Shown here piece after piece: positions 1 through 7,579 of a stretch of DNA of 56,874 nt. How positions within the stretch are numbered: the first letter of the stretch is position 1; each line of letters starts with the position of its first letter. Position numbers and translations under genes: made by a program. Source of the DNA: a virus; IMG/VR virus record IMGVR_UViG_3300045970_000182, positions 1 to 56,874 of that record; one strand, 5' to 3'. Under the pieces are notes generated by a model. It was not told the origin of the DNA. It was given only the letters and a program-made list of their open reading frames with translations, and did no database searches.

Positions 1-384
1 AGGTATACCTACAACAAAATCTTCTGTCCTAATAAGCACTATAGAATACATACCGGCGTGTACCGTTGCTATATCACCACCATTAAGTTCTAATGTTATT
101 AATCCTACAGCAGGTCCTAACTTACACAGCTTTTCGATAACAACTGTGTTGTTCTCCGGGTCAATAATGCGAGCATACACCTGTTGGTTACTTTGCACAT
201 TATATGGAATACGGTCTGGGCCTAACACCCTAAATAATAACTTGTTGTCAAGCCCTTTATGGACGCGAAGTGGTGTAGTAGCCATGGGGGAATTATCCTT
301 AAGATAACAGACAACATCATCGACTGCTAACAGTTGGCGAACGTCGTCGTATAGATATAGTTTATTGAAGGTTTTGTCTGACAT
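1..384 (-). CDS. Partial virion-type protein of unknown function (3' end outside window)
   Basis: An open frame of 128 codons starts at ATG 384 (MSDKTFNKLYLYDD) and runs off the left edge without a stop. The visible part looks like a compact beta-rich domain and I do not recognise a family. A GATAAATA late-promoter-like box lies at 391-398, only 6 nt before the ATG, so either the message is nearly leaderless or translation starts at the internal ATG near 287. The late-type promoter suggests a virion gene, but that is inference. Confidence 0.6.
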   Translation of the reverse strand, partial: MSDKTFNKLYLYDDVRQLLAVDDVVCYLKDNSPMATTPLRVHKGLDNKLLFRVLGPDRIPYNVQSNQQVYARIIDPENNTVVIEKLCKLGPAVGLITLELNGGDIATVHAGMYSIVLIRTEDFVVGIP

Positions 385-453
385 ATCACATATTTATCAA
401 ATATATAATCAAAAAAAGTTCTGTTTCATAAAAATCTATATAAATACTTCTAT

Positions 454-825
454 ATGATACATCTTACCGAAATTAAAGAAAAATTCCCGTTTTTGAGCGG
501 TATTAAATGCCAAACTCACGAATATATCTGCATTATTCAAAATTCTGATGATAAAATCATTAGTTTCTATGATTACGAATGTATAAAAACACCAGAAGAA
601 AAGAAAATATTTTTAGAACTCGGTGACACATGGTGGTGGGAGAGCAATCGTATATTACCAATCAACATATTTCTACAAGGGCAAATGCTTCCGTTTAGGT
701 ATTGTATGAAAACTGTTGTCAATAAAGACATAGAGCTAATGTTTGGCACATTAACCAGTCTCAATAACATTATGAAGAAGCGTATTAAGAAACGCCAGAT
801 ACAGTTAATCAGACGTACTGATTAA
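454..825 (+). CDS. Hypothetical protein, 123 aa
   Basis: A plus-strand ORF in a mostly minus-strand region, convergent with the next gene (the last 4 nt overlap). The product is rich in aromatic and Ile/Lys residues with a basic C-terminus. I see no known motif. No strong Shine-Dalgarno precedes ATG 454. Its lone orientation is shared with the homing endonucleases here, but it lacks any nuclease motif. It could be a small early or moron gene. Confidence 0.5.
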   Translation: MIHLTEIKEKFPFLSGIKCQTHEYICIIQNSDDKIISFYDYECIKTPEEKKIFLELGDTWWWESNRILPINIFLQGQMLPFRYCMKTVVNKDIELMFGTLTSLNNIMKKRIKKRQIQLIRRTD

Positions 826-1409
826 TCTTTCGATAGTTGTTCAACAAGTAAGTTTAGATTCACAATAACTGCCAGCGAATAGGCGACAGAATGGCACCTT
901 TTGAAATGGTACGCGGTTTTATCTAAATCTTTGTCCCACACTTCCTGTCTAATCTTATCCCATCCATGTGATTGTAAATATGCCTTTGCAGGACGAATGA
1001 TAGCGAGTATCATTGCCAAATCCTCGACAGACGTAGGCCTATACTTCTTCAATAAAGCACTATACCCATTTAAATGAAACAGTTGATCTGTTATTTCTTC
1101 GTATTGGAAGAAATCCCACGGTGGCTCTCTGTCTAACAGTTCCAGTAAATGTGATTCATCCCTTACACCTTCATACATATTAACATTAAGCAGGTCTATC
1201 TTGAAATATCCGTAATCGCCTGCTACCTTATGATCTAATGTGCTTGTATTTGTAAATGGATCTCGTGGAATATTCTGAAAATATACGCCAGTAGGGTGCT
1301 TTTCTAACCCAAACGGGCGATCTATGGCACCATATACACACTCTATGCCTTTTAGTATTTCTTCCCTGTTAAATACGTCGATGTCGACGTCTGTTTCCAC
1401 TTTACTCAT
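822..1409 (-). CDS. Miniature DnaE/PolC-like protein (DNA polymerase III alpha core motifs)
   Basis: The 195-residue product carries, in order, several motifs of bacterial DNA polymerase III alpha subunits. These are an Asp-rich segment TDVDIDVF (about residues 6-13, like the palm P-D-x-D-x-D-F motif), HPTGVYF (about 38-44, like HPAGV), GYFKIDLLNV (about 67-76, like GLLKFDFLGL), an RPTSVEDLAMILAIIRPAK stretch (like FEDLVALNALYRPG) and CHSVAYSLAV near the C-terminus (like KSHSAAYALV). The PHP domain, most of the fingers and the tau- and clamp-binding regions are absent, so it cannot be a normal replicase. It may be a regulatory, decoy or domesticated palm. The assignment rests on motif order read by eye. 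It overlaps the next gene by 8 nt, implying an operon. Confidence 0.55.
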   Translation of the reverse strand: MSKVETDVDIDVFNREEILKGIECVYGAIDRPFGLEKHPTGVYFQNIPRDPFTNTSTLDHKVAGDYGYFKIDLLNVNMYEGVRDESHLLELLDREPPWDFFQYEEITDQLFHLNGYSALLKKYRPTSVEDLAMILAIIRPAKAYLQSHGWDKIRQEVWDKDLDKTAYHFKRCHSVAYSLAVIVNLNLLVEQLSKD

Positions 1410-1623
1410 TTGAACCTCGTAACATTTGTTCTACTTTAGTGTAACATCTGCTGCCGCCGAATGTAAGCATGAATGCAATGGCGTCTTCCTCGTGTTCAAA
1501 GCATAGTTCCTTGGTTTGCCATGTATATGATACATCTTTTATCAAATCCCTATGCAATAACCAGTCTGCCACCTTAACAGAATCGCGCCTGGTAGGCAAT
1601 CTAATAGTGATAGGTATATTCAT
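1402..1623 (-). CDS. Small hypothetical protein with EEDAIAFMLTFGG motif
   Basis: A 73-residue product starting MNIPITIRLP. Its second half has a stretch (LCFEHEEDAIAFMLTFGG) that recurs in modified form in the proteins at 46517-46921 (NEEDALAFKLKFG) and 46918-47154 (DEEDLIMLCLLSG), so the window holds a dispersed family of small proteins. The function is unknown. It touches both neighbours (one-base overlap upstream, 8 nt overlap downstream), consistent with translational coupling. Confidence 0.6.
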   Translation of the reverse strand: MNIPITIRLPTRRDSVKVADWLLHRDLIKDVSYTWQTKELCFEHEEDAIAFMLTFGGSRCYTKVEQMLRGSNE

Positions 1624-2336
1624 TATAATCCGGCCTGTTGCAGCATATTTTTTATAAAATCTACATCATCGGAATTCTTTTTAAATCGTTTTATCCAGAA
1701 ACCTGCGTCTATAATGCTTCCTATTATTTTTGCATGGTCTTGATTAAATCTTCCCATTAAATCCCCGGCAGAATTGCACAAATACAATATCCACGGGCTA
1801 ATCTTACCTGTTCTGATCAGGTGCGATGCTTCATTTGCCGAAATCTGGCGAAAAAACTCGTTAAAATCTACATTATTAAGCTCAGACCAAGTCATGATTT
1901 CTGTTATAGATCTCTCTGTTGCTGCTACAGCCGGTTCTTTCTTTATTAAGTCATCTATGTATGTTTCAAATACGAAATCTTTGGTCCAATCCTTTAGTTT
2001 TACACTATTTTTAATAACAAACTCAACAAACTGTTCCGGATATATCGGTTTAAGATTAGAAATGTGATTTCCAAACTTTACAAAGTCTATATAGTATGGA
2101 CTTTCTATAAAATCCTGTGTTGTTTTTGGCTTCTTGGAAGACATAGTGATTTCATAGAATCTCTTATACGCTATAAAACCAAAGCGAGATGCCATTGTGT
2201 CTATTTCCATATGTCTGCGCTTTTTAACGCACATATGAGCTGATAAAGTTTTCTCTCGTTGAAATGCTTTACCGCAATATTTGCATGAATACTGTTGAAC
2301 TTTCGCAGTTGCCATAAAGTTGTTAGTGTGTTTCAC
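1623..2336 (-). CDS. C2H2 zinc-finger protein, 237 aa
   Basis: The N-terminus holds one classical zinc-binding motif, CKYCGKAFQREKTLSAHMC (about residues 18-36), in which C-x2-C is followed by His and Cys ligands. The rest (about 50-237) is a charged alpha-helical domain I do not recognise. Similar single-finger proteins occur beside replication genes in T4-like phages, so a DNA- or protein-binding role is likely but unproven. It is packed tightly in a minus-strand operon. The internal M8 (MATAKVQQ) is an alternative start. Confidence 0.6.
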   Translation of the reverse strand: MKHTNNFMATAKVQQYSCKYCGKAFQREKTLSAHMCVKKRRHMEIDTMASRFGFIAYKRFYEITMSSKKPKTTQDFIESPYYIDFVKFGNHISNLKPIYPEQFVEFVIKNSVKLKDWTKDFVFETYIDDLIKKEPAVAATERSITEIMTWSELNNVDFNEFFRQISANEASHLIRTGKISPWILYLCNSAGDLMGRFNQDHAKIIGSIIDAGFWIKRFKKNSDDVDFIKNMLQQAGL

Positions 2337-2338
2337 AC

Positions 2339-2890
2339 CTATGCTCCCACATTTCCCTTAAGAATGTCTTTTATTGCTTTATCATCCATTGCATTCTCCT
2401 TTAGAAAGGCAGCAAGATCTTCTGCTGTGTTGATTTGCAGTAACAGTTCTACTTCGTCCCGTTTCATTAATGGAAACATAGTGTAAAGTAGCTCTTCCAA
2501 CTTGTTCTTCTTTGTTTTCTTATGCGGTGGTATCCATTGATGCATTTGCTTTTTTCTTGTACCACACACAGTTAATAGCTTCCACTGTAGTTCCGGGTGT
2601 TTATTTAACACGCTAAAGTTATAGTTGACGAAGGAGTTTACATAGAGTAAATGTCGTTCTGCGCTATTTGCAGATGAACTCATGTATCGCATAAGGACCC
2701 ATAAGCTGATTTCTTTTTTATGCACATCTGATAAGTTAGAATAGAACTCTCTATCACATAAATCCATTGCGTTGAGCTCTGAAGAAAGCGATAATGTATT
2801 TTCTTTCTTCCCTGACGATACATTTTCGTCGTCCGTATCGGGATTTAATGAAAAGAACTCATTGCGCCACTGTTCTATGTCTTCACTCAT
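2339..2890 (-). CDS. Hypothetical protein, 183 aa
   Basis: The protein has an acidic N-terminus (residues 1-45) and a helical, Lys-rich C-terminal half. No motif is recognised. It ends with TAG two bases before the next gene starts and overlaps the upstream gene by 4 nt (ATGA type), so it belongs to a conserved-looking cassette with the zinc-finger gene. A clamp-loader accessory role (gp62-like) crossed my mind from its size and context, but no sequence feature supports it. Confidence 0.55.
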   Translation of the reverse strand: MSEDIEQWRNEFFSLNPDTDDENVSSGKKENTLSLSSELNAMDLCDREFYSNLSDVHKKEISLWVLMRYMSSSANSAERHLLYVNSFVNYNFSVLNKHPELQWKLLTVCGTRKKQMHQWIPPHKKTKKNKLEELLYTMFPLMKRDEVELLLQINTAEDLAAFLKENAMDDKAIKDILKGNVGA

Positions 2891-3390
2891 TCGAATAACC
2901 CGCCTATGTCAATAACTTCCGGCAACTTATTTATTTCTTTAACAAACAATGCACACGGTGGATGGGGTGTATCGTCTAACGGTACAACTAAAATATTTCC
3001 ATGCTTTAGTTTAGGGAAGAACCATTTCACTTCAGAGTATACATTTACTATGGTAATAGGTTGAGGGCGAGGCACCATATGCCTAAGCGGATTAAATGCC
3101 ATTGTATAAAATCCGCGATCATTTAAACTGGTAAGAGACATGATTTCTAAATCACTATAGTTATCGTCACATACAAGTATAGACCAGTCTAATGGCATCT
3201 GAATCTTATGGTCTCCGATCTGTAATACAACAGCGGGTGCATAAAAACTCTCAAGAAAAATAAGTGGTATAAAGAAATAATCTACATTCTTAGGATCAGT
3301 ATAATCTAATATACAATATCGTATGTCTTCGACCTCGTTAGGTACCTTATCAAGCTCATATGCTTTATTTTCTGTTGTTAAGATTCGCAA
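2887..3390 (-). CDS. Hypothetical protein, 167 aa
   Basis: A globular beta-rich sequence with several Pro-aromatic motifs (FFIPLIFLESFYAP, QMPLDWSI, DDTPHPPCALFV). It starts at ATG 3390 and ends overlapping the next start by 4 nt. The composition suggests a folded enzyme-like or structural domain, but I cannot name a family. Similar length and position occur next to recombination genes in T4-like phages, which is context only. Confidence 0.55.
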   Translation of the reverse strand: MRILTTENKAYELDKVPNEVEDIRYCILDYTDPKNVDYFFIPLIFLESFYAPAVVLQIGDHKIQMPLDWSILVCDDNYSDLEIMSLTSLNDRGFYTMAFNPLRHMVPRPQPITIVNVYSEVKWFFPKLKHGNILVVPLDDTPHPPCALFVKEINKLPEVIDIGGLFE

Positions 3391-3455
3391 AGTTCACCTC
3401 ATTAGTTAATATAACATATTATAACATAATATACGCAATATACAAGAGTTTCATA

Positions 3456-3809
3456 TTACATTGTCCAACCTGTTTTTCGGCGCCTTGACTTCCTATATTC
3501 TTCATACTCTTCGTCTGTCGCGGATTTAGTAGGAGCCTTACCACAACTAATCATATATCCGTCCACCCCACATCTCATGAGATAATCGTGCAACATATTA
3601 TCTACACTGCAATGTTTTAAGGCCAAAAATGCCAATGTATTTGCCGACTCGGAGTTCTCATCATACGATATTGTTATCTTAGGTATCTCAATGTGGTTAA
3701 ACTTATCTGTTTTGGCGGTATCTATTACAGCGACTATATCATTTGCCTTACAGAATATCTCTATCAATGATATATACCCATCGGAAATGCCAGTTTGTAT
3801 TGTTTTCAT
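3456..3809 (-). CDS. Hypothetical protein, 117 aa
   Basis: A small protein with a mixed alpha/beta N-terminal domain and a highly charged C-terminal tail (EEYEEYRKSRRRKTG). No known motif was found. It lies 8 nt downstream of the uvsW C-terminal half in the same orientation and probably shares its transcript. The 65 bp after its stop is AT-rich without a clear hairpin. Confidence 0.5.
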   Translation of the reverse strand: MKTIQTGISDGYISLIEIFCKANDIVAVIDTAKTDKFNHIEIPKITISYDENSESANTLAFLALKHCSVDNMLHDYLMRCGVDGYMISCGKAPTKSATDEEYEEYRKSRRRKTGWTM

Positions 3810-3816
3810 ATTGCAT

Positions 3817-4659
3817 TTAATAGTTTATTTTTTCTATAGAGAAGGGGTATTCCGCTTCCTTATAAAACTTCTTTCTTTTTGTAAGATGAGTCTTGCTATA
3901 TTTACAGTTGGAACATATATCATACACATTAACGAAATCTTTGTCTTCGGCAACTCGTATTCCTCTACCAATACTTTGTATCACCCTAACAAAACTCTTT
4001 CCAGCCTCAAATAGTATCATGTTAAATATGCGAACAATGTTGATACCCGTTGATGCAACACCGTATGTTGCTATAATAACCTTCCCATCCACTTCCTGAA
4101 CTTCTTTATATTCCGACTTACGATCTTTAGACTTCATTTGTCCAGAAACAAACACAGATTCCGGAATAAGTGACTGTAATAGCTTACCTGTCTCTATACG
4201 ATCCACCAATATAAGCGTATTACCGGTTTCGGATATTTCTTCTATCTTACCTGCTATGTATTTTAGTCGTTTTTCGTTTGTTGTAAGCCACTTTAGTTCT
4301 GTTTGATAGTTACCGGAGGCCGCTGATCCTACATCTTGCAGTTGCCATACGTTTACATGCAGTTGCGCTAATATACCTTTATCCTGCAAGTCTTTTGTAT
4401 TGATTTTGCCTAACATGGGTCCTATACATGCTTTCACTGCAATCTTATCACCCTCTTCTTCCGGCATAGTGCCCGTCAGTCCCCACCTAATAGGTGCGTT
4501 TGACAATGGACCACTAAGTATTTTACGAAGCACATCCGCCTTTGCCTTATGGCAGTTTTCTACTACAGCACCGTCGACTATATAGTTGTGATCATTTTTT
4601 ATACCTAGTGTATAAATTTCTGCAGGTTTATCTATCTCTTTTCTTGTTATAAGCTTCAT
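3817..4659 (-). CDS. uvsW: Split-intein C-part fused to C-terminal half of UvsW helicase
   Basis: Residues 1-35 are an intein C-terminal fragment: a short leader, then block F/G residues GIKNDHNYIVDGAVVEN ending in the conserved His..Asn. Residue 36 is the +1 Cys, and CHKAKADVL continues the helicase. The remaining ~245 residues hold superfamily 2 helicase motifs, including WGLTGTMP (motif III-like), TLILVDRIETG, and QSIGRGIRV (motif VI). Joined to the upstream N-part the exteins give about 486 aa, a normal size for phage UvsW. The splice junction falls inside the DECH Walker B box, so neither half can be an active helicase alone. The start is supported by AAAGG about 8 nt upstream, inside the end of the nuclease ORF. 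Confidence 0.9.
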   Translation of the reverse strand: MKLITRKEIDKPAEIYTLGIKNDHNYIVDGAVVENCHKAKADVLRKILSGPLSNAPIRWGLTGTMPEEEGDKIAVKACIGPMLGKINTKDLQDKGILAQLHVNVWQLQDVGSAASGNYQTELKWLTTNEKRLKYIAGKIEEISETGNTLILVDRIETGKLLQSLIPESVFVSGQMKSKDRKSEYKEVQEVDGKVIIATYGVASTGINIVRIFNMILFEAGKSFVRVIQSIGRGIRVAEDKDFVNVYDICSNCKYSKTHLTKRKKFYKEAEYPFSIEKINY

Positions 4660-5554
4660 TTAGTGCCTTTATCTTTTTTTGAGTATTAGGATCAAAGTCT
4701 TCAATACGGACCATTGTGGACATTTGTTGTATATCTTCTTGGGTGATAATATTCATTTTATAATCATTATTTTTACACCATAATGATAATGATTCTATTT
4801 TTGATTTTTCCTTATCACGAGATAAGAGCTCTTCGGGTTTTATTTCCGTGGATATCTTTGTATTATGATTTATAAAATCCACTATGTAGATATATTCTTT
4901 ATTATCATAGATATATTTTATTCTCAATGATTCATATAAATCATCCTTATTCAATGAATAATATATTGCTTCCCACGAAGATCTAAACTTTTTATCTCTA
5001 TAATAACTATCCCAGTGTGTATTCCTATTATTAGAATTCGGAGTAAAACATCCATCGAGAATCTTCTGTTTCATTATGATAGATTTCTGATCTTTATCCT
5101 TCTGCGGCATTTCTGTGCCGAACATAGGATTACCTTGTCCTGTTCTATTATTAGATAATGTCTCTAATCTTTTATCTGTATCCTTCGTAAGACCTTTACA
5201 CCAACTCGAATATGGATAGTCACCCTTTGTGTTTTTGTTCCAAGGAATACCTGTATTTAGATTCTTCTTTATGTTCTTGCCGTGAATAGATTGACATGCT
5301 TTTCCACCTTTTTTAGATATAAGAGATTTTATTTTCTTTTCGATCTCTACTTCAAATGTAAGATATATTTTATCAAAGTTCTTTATCCAGTGTTCGTCGC
5401 CATTTATGCGTCTAATAATCCGCAGTGCCGAATTATCAAAATATTCGATATTATTCAAAATAACTTTTTTTGGGCTAGCTGAATAAAAAGATATTTTCGA
5501 TATCTGGTTATATTCTATCAATTTATTATTGAGATTATCTATATTGAGTTGCAT
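4628..5554 (-). CDS. Homing endonuclease embedded between the uvsW split-intein halves
   Basis: A 308-residue ORF lies between the two uvsW halves and overlaps the start of the C-half by 32 nt. A NUMOD3-like DNA-binding segment (GQGNPMFGTEMP, about residues 139-150) precedes a nuclease-like core with RSSWE (191-195), IVDF (224-227) and EIKP (237-240), the layout of PD-(D/E)XK enzymes. The same R-S-S-W-E / D-F / E-x-K-P order occurs in the gp4-like nuclease of this phage at 16435-16869. Free-standing nuclease genes between split-intein halves are known from fractured phage genes (the I-Bth0305I / EDxHD type). A CATAAATA late-type box lies near 5568-5576, and the frame is separate from both uvsW halves. 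Confidence 0.75.
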   Translation of the reverse strand: MQLNIDNLNNKLIEYNQISKISFYSASPKKVILNNIEYFDNSALRIIRRINGDEHWIKNFDKIYLTFEVEIEKKIKSLISKKGGKACQSIHGKNIKKNLNTGIPWNKNTKGDYPYSSWCKGLTKDTDKRLETLSNNRTGQGNPMFGTEMPQKDKDQKSIIMKQKILDGCFTPNSNNRNTHWDSYYRDKKFRSSWEAIYYSLNKDDLYESLRIKYIYDNKEYIYIVDFINHNTKISTEIKPEELLSRDKEKSKIESLSLWCKNNDYKMNIITQEDIQQMSTMVRIEDFDPNTQKKIKALNEAYNKKRDR

Positions 5555-5572
5555 AATACATCTGCCTTTGTT

Positions 5573-6592
5573 TTATGTATTTATGCTTTTTATATCATCT
5601 TCCTCGGTTATCCGATCTGCTCTAACCCACCCTCTTTGTGTCAAAAATCGATGATTCCCTGTAACTTTTATTTTTTTACTATTATCGAATTCTAACTCAT
5701 ACATTTTTTCATTTGAAGATTTTGTTAGATTTGTATGTACATATTCGACGATATCTTCCTTGAATATATTTTCATTTTCTGAATAATTGATTACGACATC
5801 ACCCACTTTTATATCACTTATCTTCATATAACCGCAAGATGTCAGCACTAATGCATCTGGGTGGAAGCACTCGTCCACAATAACGCAAACCACCCCCTCG
5901 AAGAAAGCGTTTATATCTATCTCTAAATCGTGTTCTTTTGATTTCTTTGCTAGGCTTTCTAAACTTTGCCATGTGCATATAGTATGGGTTTTACCATATT
6001 CCTTTCTATCACCGAAGAAAACACCAACATCTAATCCCATATTGATATAATCTTCTTCGGTTTGCGTCACTAAGTCTTTTGTAGGAACAATAACTATACT
6101 ACGGCCATACGGTTGCACCTTATGACTAAGAATAGCCGTGATTAATGTCTTTCCACTGCCCGTAGGTGCTATATTAACACCCGTTATATTATTTAAGTAT
6201 GAGTTTATTACTTCTGTCTGGTGATCTTTAAGCATTATAGGCTGACCGGCGATAGGATGCCCTTCGGGCCAGCAAATATGACTATAACTGTCTTCTGTTA
6301 CTTCTTCAAACTCAAACTCTTCTGATGCTTGTCGTTTATCGTCGATTTCTACCTCATAACCTGCATTTTGCACTATAGGTAATAGAATATCGAGCAAGTT
6401 TAGATATGATCTACCACCTATATCGCAGAAACTCATCTTTCCAGACCAACGACCTAACTTAAATGCTGGCGTATGTCGTGCATATGGAAGCATAAACTCC
6501 AACGATGTCACCATTTTGCGTCTGCATTCTGGTGATAAGTCGTGGAATCGTATGTTTACTTCATCTATTATTTCTAATCTTGTTTTTGCCAT
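5573..6592 (-). CDS. uvsW: N-terminal half of UvsW helicase fused to split-intein N-part
   Basis: UvsW is the T4 superfamily 2 DNA/RNA helicase that unwinds D-loops and R-loops and drives replication fork regression. Residues 1-241 are helicase: Walker A PTGSGKTL (143-150), IVPTKDLV (motif Ia), and the truncated Walker B VIVDE. Cys242 starts an intein: block A (CFHPDALVLTSCGYM) and block B (KIKVTGNHRFL, with the conserved N-H), then the frame stops after 98 intein residues. IntN of 98 aa plus IntC of 35 aa matches the size split of known phage split inteins such as gp41-1. It follows uvsY directly (one-base overlap). Confidence 0.92.
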   Translation of the reverse strand: MAKTRLEIIDEVNIRFHDLSPECRRKMVTSLEFMLPYARHTPAFKLGRWSGKMSFCDIGGRSYLNLLDILLPIVQNAGYEVEIDDKRQASEEFEFEEVTEDSYSHICWPEGHPIAGQPIMLKDHQTEVINSYLNNITGVNIAPTGSGKTLITAILSHKVQPYGRSIVIVPTKDLVTQTEEDYINMGLDVGVFFGDRKEYGKTHTICTWQSLESLAKKSKEHDLEIDINAFFEGVVCVIVDECFHPDALVLTSCGYMKISDIKVGDVVINYSENENIFKEDIVEYVHTNLTKSSNEKMYELEFDNSKKIKVTGNHRFLTQRGWVRADRITEEDDIKSINT

Positions 6593-7050
6593 TAAATACT
6601 CGCATCGTCTAACCCGGCCGCCCGTAGTTTCACAATATGTCCTAACATAAAATTCTTTGCCTCCATTGCCTTGCTGATTGCTAAGAATTTATTCCTCAAC
6701 AGTGCTACTTCGTTAATAAGAACGGTTGTGTCGACTATGCTGGCAACGCCATCTACATACTTTTCAGCATCTCGCGAACTCAATGCCTTGTTATATGCTT
6801 CTAAAAACTTCTTGAATTCAATAGATCTATCTTTTCTTAACTGTATATTAAGAAATTCCAGGACTGCCTCTATTTCCTGCAACTGAGAAAATCTTTGCTC
6901 AACAAGGCCGGGCAGCTCGGCGGCATGTTTCTCTAATGTCTTACCCTTTAATGATAATTCGATACGGGCTTGAATAAGCTCAGTCTCGTAAAAATCAATA
7001 AAATCAGGTATATTAGATAAGTCTGCCGTTACTTTGTAATACCATTTCAC
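6592..7050 (-). CDS. uvsY: UvsY recombination mediator
   Basis: UvsY loads the UvsX recombinase on gp32-coated single-stranded DNA. The 152-residue product is close to T4 UvsY (137 aa) in size, is highly charged and helical, and has the typical order: an N-terminal helix pair, then an RKDRSIEFKKFLEAYNKAL segment and SSRDAEKYVDGV. It sits between uvsX and uvsW as in T4-like genomes and overlaps both neighbours by 1-4 nt, so expression is probably coupled. Confidence 0.85.
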   Translation of the reverse strand: MKWYYKVTADLSNIPDFIDFYETELIQARIELSLKGKTLEKHAAELPGLVEQRFSQLQEIEAVLEFLNIQLRKDRSIEFKKFLEAYNKALSSRDAEKYVDGVASIVDTTVLINEVALLRNKFLAISKAMEAKNFMLGHIVKLRAAGLDDASI

Positions 7051-7358
7051 AGGTTATGCACTCTTTTAATACCAAGTTCCATTGCTTGCACTAATAATAC
7101 AGCCTTTTGCGTTCTGTTCATTGAAGACCGTCTAATAGCAAGTAATCTGGGAGGGACATTTAAGTCTTCCGCTAAAGTCTTTTGTACCTTAGTCAGGTTT
7201 ACTGGCTCAGTAATCCACATAACAAAGTTAGCACCTACAGTTGCATCTCTCATTTTTTCTTTGAACTGTTGAACTTCTGTTAAGGACCGCTGAACATCCT
7301 TACTGCTAATAGCGTTTAATAACGCATCACCTATATCATTCGTCATCGTATTCCTCAT
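7047..7358 (-). CDS. Small hypothetical protein between uvsX and uvsY
   Basis: A 103-residue product without a recognised motif. The sequence is helical with a basic C-terminus. It overlaps uvsY by 4 nt and the upstream acidic gene by 23 nt. ATG 7358 gives MRNTMTNDIG, and the internal M5 is an equally good start. Its location inside the recombination operon suggests a DNA-metabolism accessory role, which is inference. Confidence 0.55.
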   Translation of the reverse strand: MRNTMTNDIGDALLNAISSKDVQRSLTEVQQFKEKMRDATVGANFVMWITEPVNLTKVQKTLAEDLNVPPRLLAIRRSSMNRTQKAVLLVQAMELGIKRVHNL

Positions 7359-7569
7359 CTGGTTCGTCTAATGGATCGCCGATATGACTTCGCACTGCTG
7401 CACGAAGTGGCTTATCTAAATCCTCATCCATTAAATCATCATCTACTTTACCGAACTCGTCAAAAACAACAACAAGTATGTCTGCTACTTCTAAACGATC
7501 CTTTGGTGGAATATGAGATTTTATTCTTGCCCATAACTCCATAATCAATTCATTATTTTCATTTACCAT
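7336..7569 (-). CDS. Small acidic hypothetical protein
   Basis: A 77-residue product with a strongly acidic C-terminus (DPLDEPDEEYDDE), a feature of proteins that mimic DNA or bind basic partners, but also of many linkers. It lies between uvsX and a second small gene. No domain is recognised. Confidence 0.5.
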   Translation of the reverse strand: MVNENNELIMELWARIKSHIPPKDRLEVADILVVVFDEFGKVDDDLMDEDLDKPLRAAVRSHIGDPLDEPDEEYDDE

Positions 7570-7579
7570 TTTATTATTC

